DNA of 64,000 nucleotides from Sphingomonadales bacterium (lineage in GTDB: Bacteria > Pseudomonadota > Alphaproteobacteria > Sphingomonadales > Sphingomonadaceae). The stretch lies in the NCBI GenBank assembly GCA_016707885.1, contig JADJGU010000004.1:133143-197142 (forward strand). Reading direction: 5' to 3'. Made by a program: the position numbers and the translations under genes. Under the pieces are notes generated by a model, which saw only the letters and a list, made by a program, of their open reading frames with translations, had not been told where the DNA came from and searched no databases. Below, in pieces: positions 39,137 through 47,661 of this stretch; within the stretch, counting starts at the first letter, position 1, and each line of letters opens with the position of its first letter.

Positions 39137-39379
39137 TCAAAAACTCATGGTTTGGCCGAGCAACGCCAAGTTTGCTAATCCGCCAATTAGGAGGTTTTGC
39201 AGGTCATGCCGGCCGCCGCTAATACAATCAGCCGCTTCATCAATTGCACCACTGATCGCATCACCAAGTGCGAGCGCTGCAAGAGCGATGCCCGAACCAA
39301 CAATGGCAAGGATCAGAGCATATTCAGCTGCCGAAGCGCCGCTGTCGTCACGCAGGAACGAAGTTACAAAATTACGCAT
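39137..39379 (-). CDS. flp: Flp-type major pilin
   Basis: A short prepilin beginning MRNFVTSFLRDDSGASAAEYALILAIVGSGIALAALALGDAIS, with the Flp leader (basic, ending in Gly), the Glu-Tyr pair at +5/+6 of the mature protein and the hydrophobic helix. CpaA would cut before ASAAEY. A Shine-Dalgarno box AAGGGG precedes the ATG. As read it continues to 80 residues with an odd tail (NLLIGGLANLALLGQ); a one-base loss near 39210 would instead give ISAAAGMTCKTS and a stop at about 39187, closer to normal Flp length. It is the first gene of the Tad cluster. Confidence 0.85.
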   Translation of the reverse strand: MRNFVTSFLRDDSGASAAEYALILAIVGSGIALAALALGDAISGAIDEAADCISGGRHDLQNLLIGGLANLALLGQTMSF

Positions 39380-39507
39380 AATACTACCCCTTTACATAGT
39401 TTGAGAGTCTCCACGCCCGGCTGTATCCCGGATCGTGGATCAAGGGGGTAGTGATTGAACCGTCGCGACCCTGTTATATTATGGAACTTGATAACTGGCC
39501 AGTCGTC

Positions 39508-39801
39508 TTAACGATTGCGCAATTCGTTTATGCGTCGTTCAAGTTCGGCTGCGGCGTTCGCATCCTCAACATTTTGGTCACGCAAGCGGCCGATCTCACC
39601 ATCCATTTTTTCAATGCGAGATTCAAGTTCTCCGATCTTGTTCTCTAGCTCTGAATTATCAACTCTAGATGCAACGTCGGATGTAGCGCCATCCGCAAAA
39701 TCCTCTGCTATGTTTTCAACCTCTGCCCTCTGATTGTCTGACAGCGGCGGTCCACCGCAGCTTGACAAGCCAAGCGCTATAATGATTACCCCTCGGCGCA
39801 T
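39508..39801 (-). CDS. Small coiled-coil lipoprotein
   Basis: 97 residues, with lipoprotein signal MRRGVIIIALGLSSCGG (lipobox LSSC) and a long heptad-like helix (NSELENKIGELESRIEKMDGEIGRL, AAAELERRINELRNR). It resembles Lpp-like or YbgF-like coiled-coil lipoproteins in shape only; I recognise no family. It is transcribed in the same direction as the Tad genes but separated from flp by about 130 bp, so it is probably independent. Codon use is AT-richer than the Tad genes. Confidence 0.75.
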   Translation of the reverse strand: MRRGVIIIALGLSSCGGPPLSDNQRAEVENIAEDFADGATSDVASRVDNSELENKIGELESRIEKMDGEIGRLRDQNVEDANAAAELERRINELRNR

Positions 39802-39935
39802 GGTGCCCCCATTATTTGCTGTTGGCTATCATTTTTGTCGATGCAACCTTTTCCACAACCTTATCGAAATCGTTTGTGTTTGCGTCCTGTGGGTTTTGAT
39901 TTGGAGGTTGCGTTTGCGTGTATCCCACTTCCTTT

Positions 39936-40873
39936 TTAATTTTTCCGTATTTTCAGAATTTGATATTCATTGAATTTGAGAAAATCATCCAGCTTTTCAT
40001 GCCAGTCTGCCATATACATCCGCTTGCCCTTTTCGGCCAGATTTTGGGCGTAATCTAGAAACATCGTTACTAGCTTATTGAGGTCTTTTATCTCTTTTTC
40101 TGTCAGATAGTTTTTGGCCACGTAAGTATCTGCTACGGTGATTTTTCCTCCACGTTTCTGATTTTTCCATGTCGTCAAACCCATATTCGGCAAGTTGTGG
40201 TTTGCCCGAAGCTTCACTATTTCCGCCGCGGTCATACCTGTAACGGCATATTCGAGTTTGTTCTGGGCGTGGGCGAAAAATTTATGAGTGAGCTCCGCAT
40301 CTGCATCGTAATCGTAGCTGCACTGGATATATATGTCTGTGATTTTTTGATAAAACCTCCGCTCTGAAGCGCGAATTTCGCGGATTCTGTCCAGAAGCTC
40401 ATCAAAATAATCTTTATCGAAAAGCGCTTTTCCTTGCTTGGGCGGTCATCATCCATGGCGAAGCCTTTGTGGATCTCCTCAAAATGCGCGACGCCCGCCT
40501 AGCGGATCGCTTCCAGAGATTAGCTCGGTAGCCAACGGCAGGATGACCCGATTATGGTGCTCATTTCTCGGCTACATTTCGCCCTCGGTTTGCTGTTCGG
40601 TTTTCCGAGGACATTATCTCCCCTTTCGAAAATGTTGCGTATGCTCGCTGATCGTCGATTTCCGACGTCAAAATCTCCTCCGCGCTTTGCCCTGTCCCCA
40701 AAGACTCGGATTTCGTTGCTACCCTCACCCTCACTGTAGAAAAGAAACTTGTCGGTATCTTCCTCTGGGTCCAGAATTTCAATTCTGGTGGGTTCGTTGA
40801 CATCGGTCATGGCCTTCGCGACAGAATCAAAGTCAGCGTCAATTGGTTCAATTATATTTTTATCGTCAGGCAT
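39936..40873 (-). pseudogene. RhuM-family protein gene, broken by several indels
   Basis: The last 100 residues (39936-40235) match the RhuM family as I know it: MTAAEIV, NLPNMGLTTWKNQKRGG, ADTYVAKNYLTEKEIKDLNKLVTMFLDYA, DFLKFNEYQIL. Joining frames upstream restores more: EEIHKGFAMDDDRLKQGKALF, DYFDELLDRIREIRASERRFYQKI, TDIYIQCSYDYDADAELTHKFFAHAQNKLEYAVTG. The probable start is the ATG at 40873 (MPDDKNIIEP), giving about 310 residues. At least three or four indels are needed, in 40380-40640, and the middle part is hard to restore. RhuM proteins carry a DNA-binding-like KilA/Fic-type N-domain and occur on accessory DNA; their role is unknown. Confidence 0.7.
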
Positions 40874-41725
40874 TGATCCGTTCCTTGTGGTGGGCGCTTC
40901 CGCCAGCGGGCGGCCGGCGCTTTCGGTTCTGGCGGAAGCTCGTTGCGTACGGTGGTGCGGGGCTCGTGGAGTCCGTGTGGCCACGCGCAGTGCCAGGCTT
41001 ACCGTTCGTGTAGCGTGGGGCTATTCGCCGGGGTTGGTCATGTGCGTGTAACCGCGCGTTGGGCCGGGGCAAACCACGCGCGCGCTGCGGCATGGCCGAA
41101 CCTTGGGGTAGGGCTGCGTATCGCAACGGGGGTGGCGTTTTCATCGCGGATACCGCCAGCGGTTTTGCGTTGCGCCAGCCGGATTTTGCGCTAGGGTGGG
41201 CGGTTTTCCTTTGGTGGGGTTTCCTTTGGTTGTGGGCACCAGTTTGGACGTGCGAGTTTCTGGGGTGCTCGGGGCTGGTTGCGGGATGTTGGCTGTTGTC
41301 CGGTGAGCTGCGGGGGCGGCTTAGGCGCGGCTGGAAGGTTTTGGTTTTGCGGGGCAACCGAAGTGTGTGGGCAAGACTGTTGCGGTTTGTCGAATACGCC
41401 TTGCGGCTTTGTTGGGCGCTGGAAGGGGCCGGTTTCGTTTGCGTCGAAACCTAACTAGCGACCATGGCTAGTCAAGCGATCTTTGGCTAGTTAAGTATGT
41501 AGTTCCCTATATTATTGCCAGCATCGCGCCGGCTCTTTCGCTATGGTCCACCCTTGATGCCCTAACAATCCAGTGAATCGCCCCCAATGGTCAACAGGTA
41601 AAATTTACGCAATTTTAACAATAGCTTATTTTAATATTTTGTTAACCATGCGGCATTTTTACAACTTCGACACCCAAAAAAACACCGAATCACAATATGT
41701 TACTAAAGTTCTATAACTTAAGGCA
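40874..41725. other. Gene-poor stretch: G/T-skewed segment followed by AT-rich leader
   Basis: From about 40880 to 41450 the plus strand is strikingly rich in G and T, with short direct repeats such as TTTCCTTTGGT twice at about 41206-41230. A perfect 10-bp inverted repeat CTTCCGCCAG/CTGGCGGAAG lies at 40897-40906 and 40929-40938. Frames in both directions are open but their products are low-complexity and unlike any family. From 41452 to 41493 three GCTAGT-type elements can pair in two ways. From about 41500 the sequence is AT-rich, likely the promoter zone of the PAP2 gene. Confidence 0.5.
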
Positions 41726-41842
41726 TTGGACGTGTGGCAGCATTGCCTATGTTGCCTAAATGGTTGTCTCACCTGCTTTTTCGCGCGTTTGCAATTGACG
41801 CCTACCGACAATTGGGTCAGCGTTGGCAGGGGGCAAAGGCAA

Positions 41843-42786
41843 TTGTTGTCAAATTTTGAACTTTCTTGGTCGACTAGCAGGGCTTTTGAACAACGAGCGA
41901 TTGTCGCATATTCGATCATTGTTTCCATTGTCGCGTTGGTTGTAGCTGCATTTGTCGCAACGAAGTTCGAGGTTTCAAACGACGGTTTTTTTCCGGCGAG
42001 CCGGACTACTTTACGCAGTGGTCGCTTACAGCGTCGTAGCACGCGGTTTTGGGTTCGCCAGAACAGCAGCCGCTTTCGAAGGGCTTGCTGTCATGGCTGC
42101 ATTAGCTCCTGGTTAGCTTTCGCACGCTTGCTGCCACCGATTTTCCTTTGGTAGATGAGCGGCTGATTGCAGCAGATGGCATGTTGGGTTTTAACTGGCT
42201 TTCAATGAATGAAGCGCTTCGAGCCCACGAATCTGTCTTCAAGCACGGTGAAACTATTTATTTGTCGTTGCGATGGCAGCCCACACTACTTGTCGTGGTT
42301 TTGGCTATGACGATGCGGCATCTGGAGTTGTGGCGATTTGTGACAGCTTGGTTTGTTGCGCTGGCCATTACAATGGTGATCTTCCCATTCACCCCAGCGG
42401 TTGGCGGCTTCATACATTACGGCCTGGATCATCATGACTTGCCGCATCTTTCCGAAGAATCGATTTCTGGCTGGTATGGCATTTTTGACAGCGTGCGAAG
42501 CGGCACGGTATATAAACTTGGCGCCAATACCATCACCGGCATCGTAACATTTCCAAGCTTTCACGCTGCTGCTGCGGTGTTACTTGGATATGGATATATG
42601 GCAGTAAACTGGCTTCGGTGGCCGATGCTTGCGCTCAATGTCGGCTTATTCGTCTCGTCAATCGTAATAGGCGGTCACTATCTAGTCGATGTTCTCGCAG
42701 GTGGCCTGATTGCCGTCATCGCAATTGTCATCGTGAGAAGACTGCCTTATTTGCGCAATAACGAGGCATCCAATAGCCTGGGCTGA
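41843..42786 (+). pseudogene. PAP2-family membrane phosphatase/transferase gene with two indels (plus strand)
   Basis: The intact C-terminal part (42148-42786) has the PAP2 motifs: FPSFHAAAAVLLGYG (phosphatase motif with His) and GGHYLVDVLAGG (His and Asp of motif 3), among four or five membrane helices. Upstream, AIVAYSIIVSIVALVVAAFVATKFEV, then after a frame change near 42000 LLYAVVAYSVVARGFGFARTAAAFEG, and after another near 42106 LVSFRTLAATDFPLVDERLIAADG, restore a normal N-terminal half. The total is about 310 residues, close to PAP2_3 (inositolphosphotransferase-like) proteins. The start is uncertain: TTG at 41843 or 41846 is my guess. Substrate unknown; a lipid phosphate is likely. Its end overlaps the convergent PAP2 gene. 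Confidence 0.7.
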
Positions 42787-43825
42787 TTGGCATCGCCCGC
42801 AACAACTGGACCAATATTCGCATCATTCATGCGATTCAGAACAAAACCTGTCATTACCCAAATGATATAAGTCGCCGCGGCAGCCACCAAGCCATCGACG
42901 GCATAGTGATAACCCGTGACGACGGAACCCACGCAAATCACGCAAAAGAAAAGCCCAAAAACCCAAGCCGCTTTTGCCGATATCCGCCGAACAGCGAGGA
43001 AAAACAGCAAGGCGAGGCTAACGTGCATAGACGGCATGGCTGTAATGCCGCCGCCCAACCCATTCTCTCCATATTTCTGCCAGAGAGCCAACTTATCCTG
43101 CACATCAAGCACCATGATAGGAAATTGCCCATTCGCCTGCCGCAGTTCAGCCATTAATGGCTGAAAGTCAGTAATTCCCAATAACGGATATGCAAAGCAG
43201 GGCCCTACCGATGAAAAATACATGGCCAGCAATCCACCAACAATGGTCCATGCGAGAAAATAGCTGACGAAAAACCTCTCCCCGAAGCTCCCGGTTGCTC
43301 AAGTGGAAGGCGAAAAAAATATGCCGCTCGCGTAAAAGGAAAATCCATGAAAGTGGTAGAGAAACGATCAGGGCCAGTATCAGTGGGCTAAACAATGCTG
43401 GATAGAATAAACGCCACGCGTCCATGCCGAATAGCGCACGATCCCATTCGATAAAGGTCTGATCACTGGAACTCGTTGAACAAGGGTATCGCACTTTTCA
43501 TCGCCGAAAATAGTGGCATGAATAGCCAGAGCGATGATAGGCATCGCCTGTATCACTCTGTCGATTCGAACTGGCGTCGTTCCATATTGCCATAGGGGTG
43601 AGAAGCAGTTTTAGGGTCGCTCGATGAAAATCAGGCGCCGGTTTCTCCAAAAACAACAAAAACAATGAAGAAGAAATACATTGCACTGTTGAGAAAGACG
43701 CTCATGGGCCGAAGCCCTAAAATGCCTTTGCTTGCCAGCAATATGAGAAATAGGCCGCCGCAAATTAACGCAATGATGAGGATACGGCGATCAGCTTTGA
43801 TTACCGCAACCAGCCGCTCAGGCAT
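42747..43825 (-). pseudogene. PAP2-family membrane protein gene with about four indels (minus strand)
   Basis: The C-terminal 160 residues are intact: AMPSMHVSLALLFFLAVRR carries the PAP2 His motif and VVTGYHYAVDGLVAA the last motif. Going upstream, joined frames give DQTFIEWDRALFGMDAWRLFYP and LSWIFLLRERHIFFAFHLSNREL, then TTPVRIDRVIQAMPIIALAIHATIFGDEK, then the start MPERLVAVIKADRRILIIALICGG. Breaks lie near 43635, 43590, 43480 and 43275. It overlaps the membrane protein gene upstream by 8 bp, so both were one transcript. Four breaks in 1 kb is the highest density in the window, so real decay is possible here. Confidence 0.65.
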
Positions 43826-44609
43826 TCGCTATCCTTGAACGATAGGTCAGATTAACCCTCTCAGACAGCAACAGATAAGGCAGCCAGATCGCTGCACTGA
43901 TCGCGACTTTTTTCAGGTTACCGCTCAACAAATCACCCATCGCATCCCCCACCGGGACGGGCAGGTTGGGGGCGCTCCCCACAAAATGCGCGATGCCGAT
44001 CTGCGCGGTGACATCCACGCCCCAGACCAGCAGCAAAAAGCGCGGGAACCAGGGGACGCTGCGCAGCGCCATCATGAAGGCGAGCATGTAGAGGAAGTTC
44101 ATCACCACCACATCCATCGTCATCGCCGCCATCAGCATCTGCCCCCATAAGGGCGCATGGCCGTTCATCGCGGGGACGGCGGCGAGGAATTCCAGGCTGC
44201 GCACGGGTATGTTGAGCATCATGCCGATCACCAGCGATGCCATCATCCCTGTCGGGCCGAATAATTTATGTTCGCGCGCCGACAGGCAATCGACCGCTTT
44301 CCATTTGCCATAACGGGCCAGCCGGATCTGCGGCTGTTCATACAGCGCGCCGCGCGGGAACAGCGCGTCGCCAATCAGGCAGGCGGCGACGGGCGCTCCA
44401 ACCACAAAGACATAGGGCAAAACCGTCTGGATCAGCGCGGCGGCGCCATCAATCGGGGTCACCGCACAGACGATACGCAGCGCGGCCAATGCAGCGGCCA
44501 CCACCACCCAGACGAGCATCAACCGGCCGATACCATGTTCGAGCGAGGCAATCGCCCACACGCTTTTCCGGTGAAACTGTTCGCCCAATGCCTGCATCGC
44601 TGCCTTCAC
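43818..44609 (-). CDS. Multi-pass inner membrane protein, unknown function
   Basis: 263 residues with about six hydrophobic segments (LMLVWVVVAAALAALRIVCAV; LIQTVLPYVFVVGAPVAACLIG; MMASLVIGMMLNIP; MLMAAMTMDVVVMNFLYMLAFMMAL; FLLLVWGVDVTAQIGIAHFV; VAISAAIWLPYLLLSERV) and a short cytoplasmic N-terminus. I do not recognise the family. The start is the ATG following a weak GGGAGTAACC box. The gene overlaps the downstream PAP2 gene, suggesting a joint envelope or lipid role. Confidence 0.7.
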   Translation of the reverse strand: MKAAMQALGEQFHRKSVWAIASLEHGIGRLMLVWVVVAAALAALRIVCAVTPIDGAAALIQTVLPYVFVVGAPVAACLIGDALFPRGALYEQPQIRLARYGKWKAVDCLSAREHKLFGPTGMMASLVIGMMLNIPVRSLEFLAAVPAMNGHAPLWGQMLMAAMTMDVVVMNFLYMLAFMMALRSVPWFPRFLLLVWGVDVTAQIGIAHFVGSAPNLPVPVGDAMGDLLSGNLKKVAISAAIWLPYLLLSERVNLTYRSRIANA

Positions 44610-44696
44610 GACGGTTACTCCCTGTGACGTTATCGCTACGGGGGTAAAAAGAAAGGGTTAATATAATGTTTGGATTTGGGGGAAAGCGGCAGCGCC

Positions 44697-46727
44697 CTAG
44701 ACCACCGCCGCCAGTTCTGACGCCTGTTTGATCGCGCGTTTGGCGTCCAGCTCGCTCGCCTCAAACGCGCCGCCGATCAGGTGCGGTTTCAGCCCCTTGG
44801 CCTGCAGCGCGTCGTGCAATTCGCGCGCGGGCTCCTGCCCCGCACAGATGATGATGCTGTCCGCCTCGAACAGCACCGGCTCTCCATTGACCAGCGCGTG
44901 CAGCCCGGCATCGTCGATCTTTTCATATTCGACCCCCGCGACCATCGCGACGCCGCGCCGTTGCAGGGTGATGCGGTGCGTCCAGCCGGTGGTCCGCCCC
45001 AGCCCCTTGCCCACGGCGCTTGTCTTGCGTTGCAACAGCGTGACTTCGCGGTCGTTATGCGCGACCACAGGCTCCACCCCGGTCACGCCGCCGCGCGGGT
45101 GGTTCTTGAAATCAATCCCCCATTCGCGGGCAAAGACATCGATATCGAGCGCGGCGGATTTGCCTTCATGCGTGATCAGCTCCGCCACATCAAAGCCGAT
45201 GCCGCCCGCGCCCATGATCGCGACCTTCTTGCCCACCTGTGCCTTGCCCTGAATGACATCGACATAGCGCAGCGCCTTTGGATGATCGATGCCGGGAAGC
45301 CCGGGGGTGCGCGGTGAAATGCCGGTGGCGATCACAATCTCGTCAAAGCCGCCACTTGCCAGCATATCGGCATCGACCCGCTGGTTGAGACGCAGATCGA
45401 CCCCGGTGGTTTCGATGCGGCGGGCGAAATAGCGCAGCGTTTCGTAAAATTCTTCCTTGCCGGGGATGCGTTTGGCGAGGTTGAACTGCCCGCCAATCTC
45501 GCTCGCAGCGTCAAACAGCGTCACCTGATGCCCGCGTTCCGCCGCGATGGTCGCAAAGGCAAGCCCCGCCGGGCCTGCACCCACCACCGCGATCTTGCGC
45601 GCGGCACCGGCCGCCGGATAGTTCAGCTCCACCTCTCGACAGGCGCGGGCGTTGACGAGGCAGCTGGTCAATTGCCCGGTGAAGGTGTGATCCAGACAGG
45701 CCTGATTGCAGCCGATGCAGGTGTTGATCTCATCCTCGCGCCCCTCGCGCGCCTTGTTGACCAGATCGGCATCGGCCAGCATCGGGCGCGCCATCGAGAC
45801 GATATCGGCATCGCCGCGCGCCAGCACTTCCTCTGCCACATCGGGCATGTTGATGCGGTTGGAGGTGATGAGCGGGATCGACAGTTCCTTGCGCAACCGT
45901 CCGGTGACCTGCGCGAAGGCCGCGCGCGGGACCATCGTCGCGATCGTCGGCACAAAGCTTTCGTGCCAGCAGAAATGGGTGCTGATAACGTCGACGCCCT
46001 CGGCCTCCAGCGCCTTGGCCAGACCGACCACCTCGTCCCAGGCGAGCCCGCCCTGCAGCATGTCCATCGCCGAGATCCGGAAAATGACGACAAAGTCGGG
46101 GCCGACGGCGGCGCGGGTGCGGCGCACCACCTCCACCGGAAAGCGCATCCGGTTTTCCCAGCTGCCGCCCCATTGGTCGCTGCGCTGGTTGGTCTTTTCG
46201 ACAAGGAAGGTCGAAATCAGATAACCGGCCGAGCCGATAATCTCGACCCCGTCATAGCCCGCTTCCTTGGCGAGCGCGGCGCAGCGGGCGAAGGCGGCAA
46301 TCTGTTCCTCGATACCGTCCTCGGTCAGCTCGTTCGGCGCGAACCGCCCGATGCGCGACTTGACCGCCGAGGGCGCGACGCAATCGGGCGTGCCAGCCAA
46401 GGGGCCGGTGTGGAGGATCTGCATGCAGATTTTGACATCGGGTTCGGCGCTATGCACCGCATCGGTGACCTGCCGGTGCAGCGCGACATCAGCGGCAGTA
46501 ATCAGCTTCGCCCCCATCCCCGCCGTTTCGTGCGGGCCGATGCCGCCGGTGATGATCATCCCCACCCCGCCCTTGGCGCGCTCGACAAAATAGGCCGACA
46601 GCCGCGCCGCCGCATCGGGCAGGTCCTCCAGCCCCGTGTGCATCGACCCCATCAGGATGCGGTTGCGGATTTCGGTGTTGCCGATCTTCAGCGGCGAAAA
46701 GACATGGGGGTAGCGTGCATGGGTCAT
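44697..46727 (-). CDS. fadH: FMN/FAD NADH:flavin oxidoreductase, 2,4-dienoyl-CoA reductase type
   Basis: 676 residues in the three-part layout of FadH. Residues 1-340 are an old-yellow-enzyme barrel (YPHVFSPLKIGNTEIRNRILMGSMHTG, FAPNELTEDGIEEQI, GYDGVEIIGSAGYLI). The iron-sulfur Cys cluster is CIGCNQACLDH and TSCLVNARAC near 335-365. A FAD domain follows with VVGAGPAGLAFATIAAERG and an NAD(P)H domain with IMGAGGIGFDVAELI. FadH removes double bonds from unsaturated acyl-CoAs in beta-oxidation; related enzymes act on other enoates, so the substrate is not certain. It is 23 bp downstream of the enoyl-CoA hydratase gene, supporting an acyl-CoA role. Confidence 0.85.
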   Translation of the reverse strand: MTHARYPHVFSPLKIGNTEIRNRILMGSMHTGLEDLPDAAARLSAYFVERAKGGVGMIITGGIGPHETAGMGAKLITAADVALHRQVTDAVHSAEPDVKICMQILHTGPLAGTPDCVAPSAVKSRIGRFAPNELTEDGIEEQIAAFARCAALAKEAGYDGVEIIGSAGYLISTFLVEKTNQRSDQWGGSWENRMRFPVEVVRRTRAAVGPDFVVIFRISAMDMLQGGLAWDEVVGLAKALEAEGVDVISTHFCWHESFVPTIATMVPRAAFAQVTGRLRKELSIPLITSNRINMPDVAEEVLARGDADIVSMARPMLADADLVNKAREGREDEINTCIGCNQACLDHTFTGQLTSCLVNARACREVELNYPAAGAARKIAVVGAGPAGLAFATIAAERGHQVTLFDAASEIGGQFNLAKRIPGKEEFYETLRYFARRIETTGVDLRLNQRVDADMLASGGFDEIVIATGISPRTPGLPGIDHPKALRYVDVIQGKAQVGKKVAIMGAGGIGFDVAELITHEGKSAALDIDVFAREWGIDFKNHPRGGVTGVEPVVAHNDREVTLLQRKTSAVGKGLGRTTGWTHRITLQRRGVAMVAGVEYEKIDDAGLHALVNGEPVLFEADSIIICAGQEPARELHDALQAKGLKPHLIGGAFEASELDAKRAIKQASELAAVV

Positions 46728-46750
46728 CGGATAGTCCTGCTCAATAGGCT

Positions 46751-47557
46751 TTATTCGGGGGTATATTCGGGTTTGCGCTTCTCGATAAAGGCGCGCATCC
46801 CTTCGGCAAAATTCTTGCTGCCTGCGGTCATCAACTGGTTGCGGTTCTCGATCGCCATCGCGGCCTCAAGGCTGCTCGCGTCGACCGCCATGTTGAGCCC
46901 TTCCTTGGTCATGCGCAGCCCCATGGGAGAGGCGTTGAGCAGATCATCGACCCAGGGCTGGGCTGCGGCTTCCAGCTCTGCATCAGGCACCACCTCTGCC
47001 ACCAGCCCGGTCGCCAGCGCGCGCGGGGCGTGGATGAAGCGACCGGTCAGCATCAGCTCGGCAGCAATCGAGCCACCGACCAGCCGGGGCAGGAAATAGC
47101 TGACCCCCATGTCGCACGATGACAGGCCGATCTTGATGAAGGCCGCATTCATCCGCGCGCTTTCGCCTGCGATGCGGATGTCCGAGGCCAGCGCAAAGGC
47201 AAAGCCGCCACCGCAGGCCGGGCCGTGGATCAGCGAGACAATCGGCTGCGGGCAACGGCGCATCTTGATATAGACGTCGGCCAGCCAGCCCTGAAAGCCA
47301 AAGCCGCCGCCAAAGGGGATGGCACCGGGATCGCGCCCGCCATGTTCCTTGATATCAAGCCCCGCGCAATAGGCCTTGCCCGCGCCGCGCATGACAACGA
47401 CGCGCACATCGCGGTCATGATAAAGCCTGCCGAAATAGTCGTTCAACTCGTCAACCATCTCGACCGAAATCGCGTTCATCGCCTCGGGCCGGTTGAGCGT
47501 CAGCCAGTCGACCTGTCCGCGCTTTTCGATATGGATGCTGTTGTAACTGCTCGACAC
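46751..47557 (-). CDS. Enoyl-CoA hydratase/isomerase family protein
   Basis: I chose the GTG at 47557, 6 bp after GGAGAG; the open frame continues to 47641 but that part (MRCCHPMTVDLCSG) is unlike the family. The 268-residue crotonase fold shows WLTLNRPEAMNAIS, the oxyanion-hole segment AYCAGLDIKEHGG, HGPACGGGFAFALASDIRIAG and the DMGVSYFLPRLVG region, where the second catalytic Glu of hydratases appears to be Asp. The C-terminal SKNFAEGMRAFIEKRKPEY is normal. Likely a beta-oxidation or degradation enzyme working with the adjacent FadH-like reductase. Confidence 0.85.
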   Translation of the reverse strand: MSSSYNSIHIEKRGQVDWLTLNRPEAMNAISVEMVDELNDYFGRLYHDRDVRVVVMRGAGKAYCAGLDIKEHGGRDPGAIPFGGGFGFQGWLADVYIKMRRCPQPIVSLIHGPACGGGFAFALASDIRIAGESARMNAAFIKIGLSSCDMGVSYFLPRLVGGSIAAELMLTGRFIHAPRALATGLVAEVVPDAELEAAAQPWVDDLLNASPMGLRMTKEGLNMAVDASSLEAAMAIENRNQLMTAGSKNFAEGMRAFIEKRKPEYTPE

Positions 47558-47661
47558 GATGCGCTCTCCCCGCAATTTAATCGCGCAATTAAACACCAGC
47601 CCTGAACATAGGTCAACTGTCATTGGATGACAGCAACGCAAAGCCCCGCTAACAGACGCTC

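Noticed and set aside
40866..41454. Open frames on both strands of the G/T-rich stretch (164 and 132 codons)
   Set aside because: Products are low-complexity (Pro/Arg/His-rich or Trp/Leu/Gly-rich), there is no ribosome binding site, and the openness follows from the base bias.
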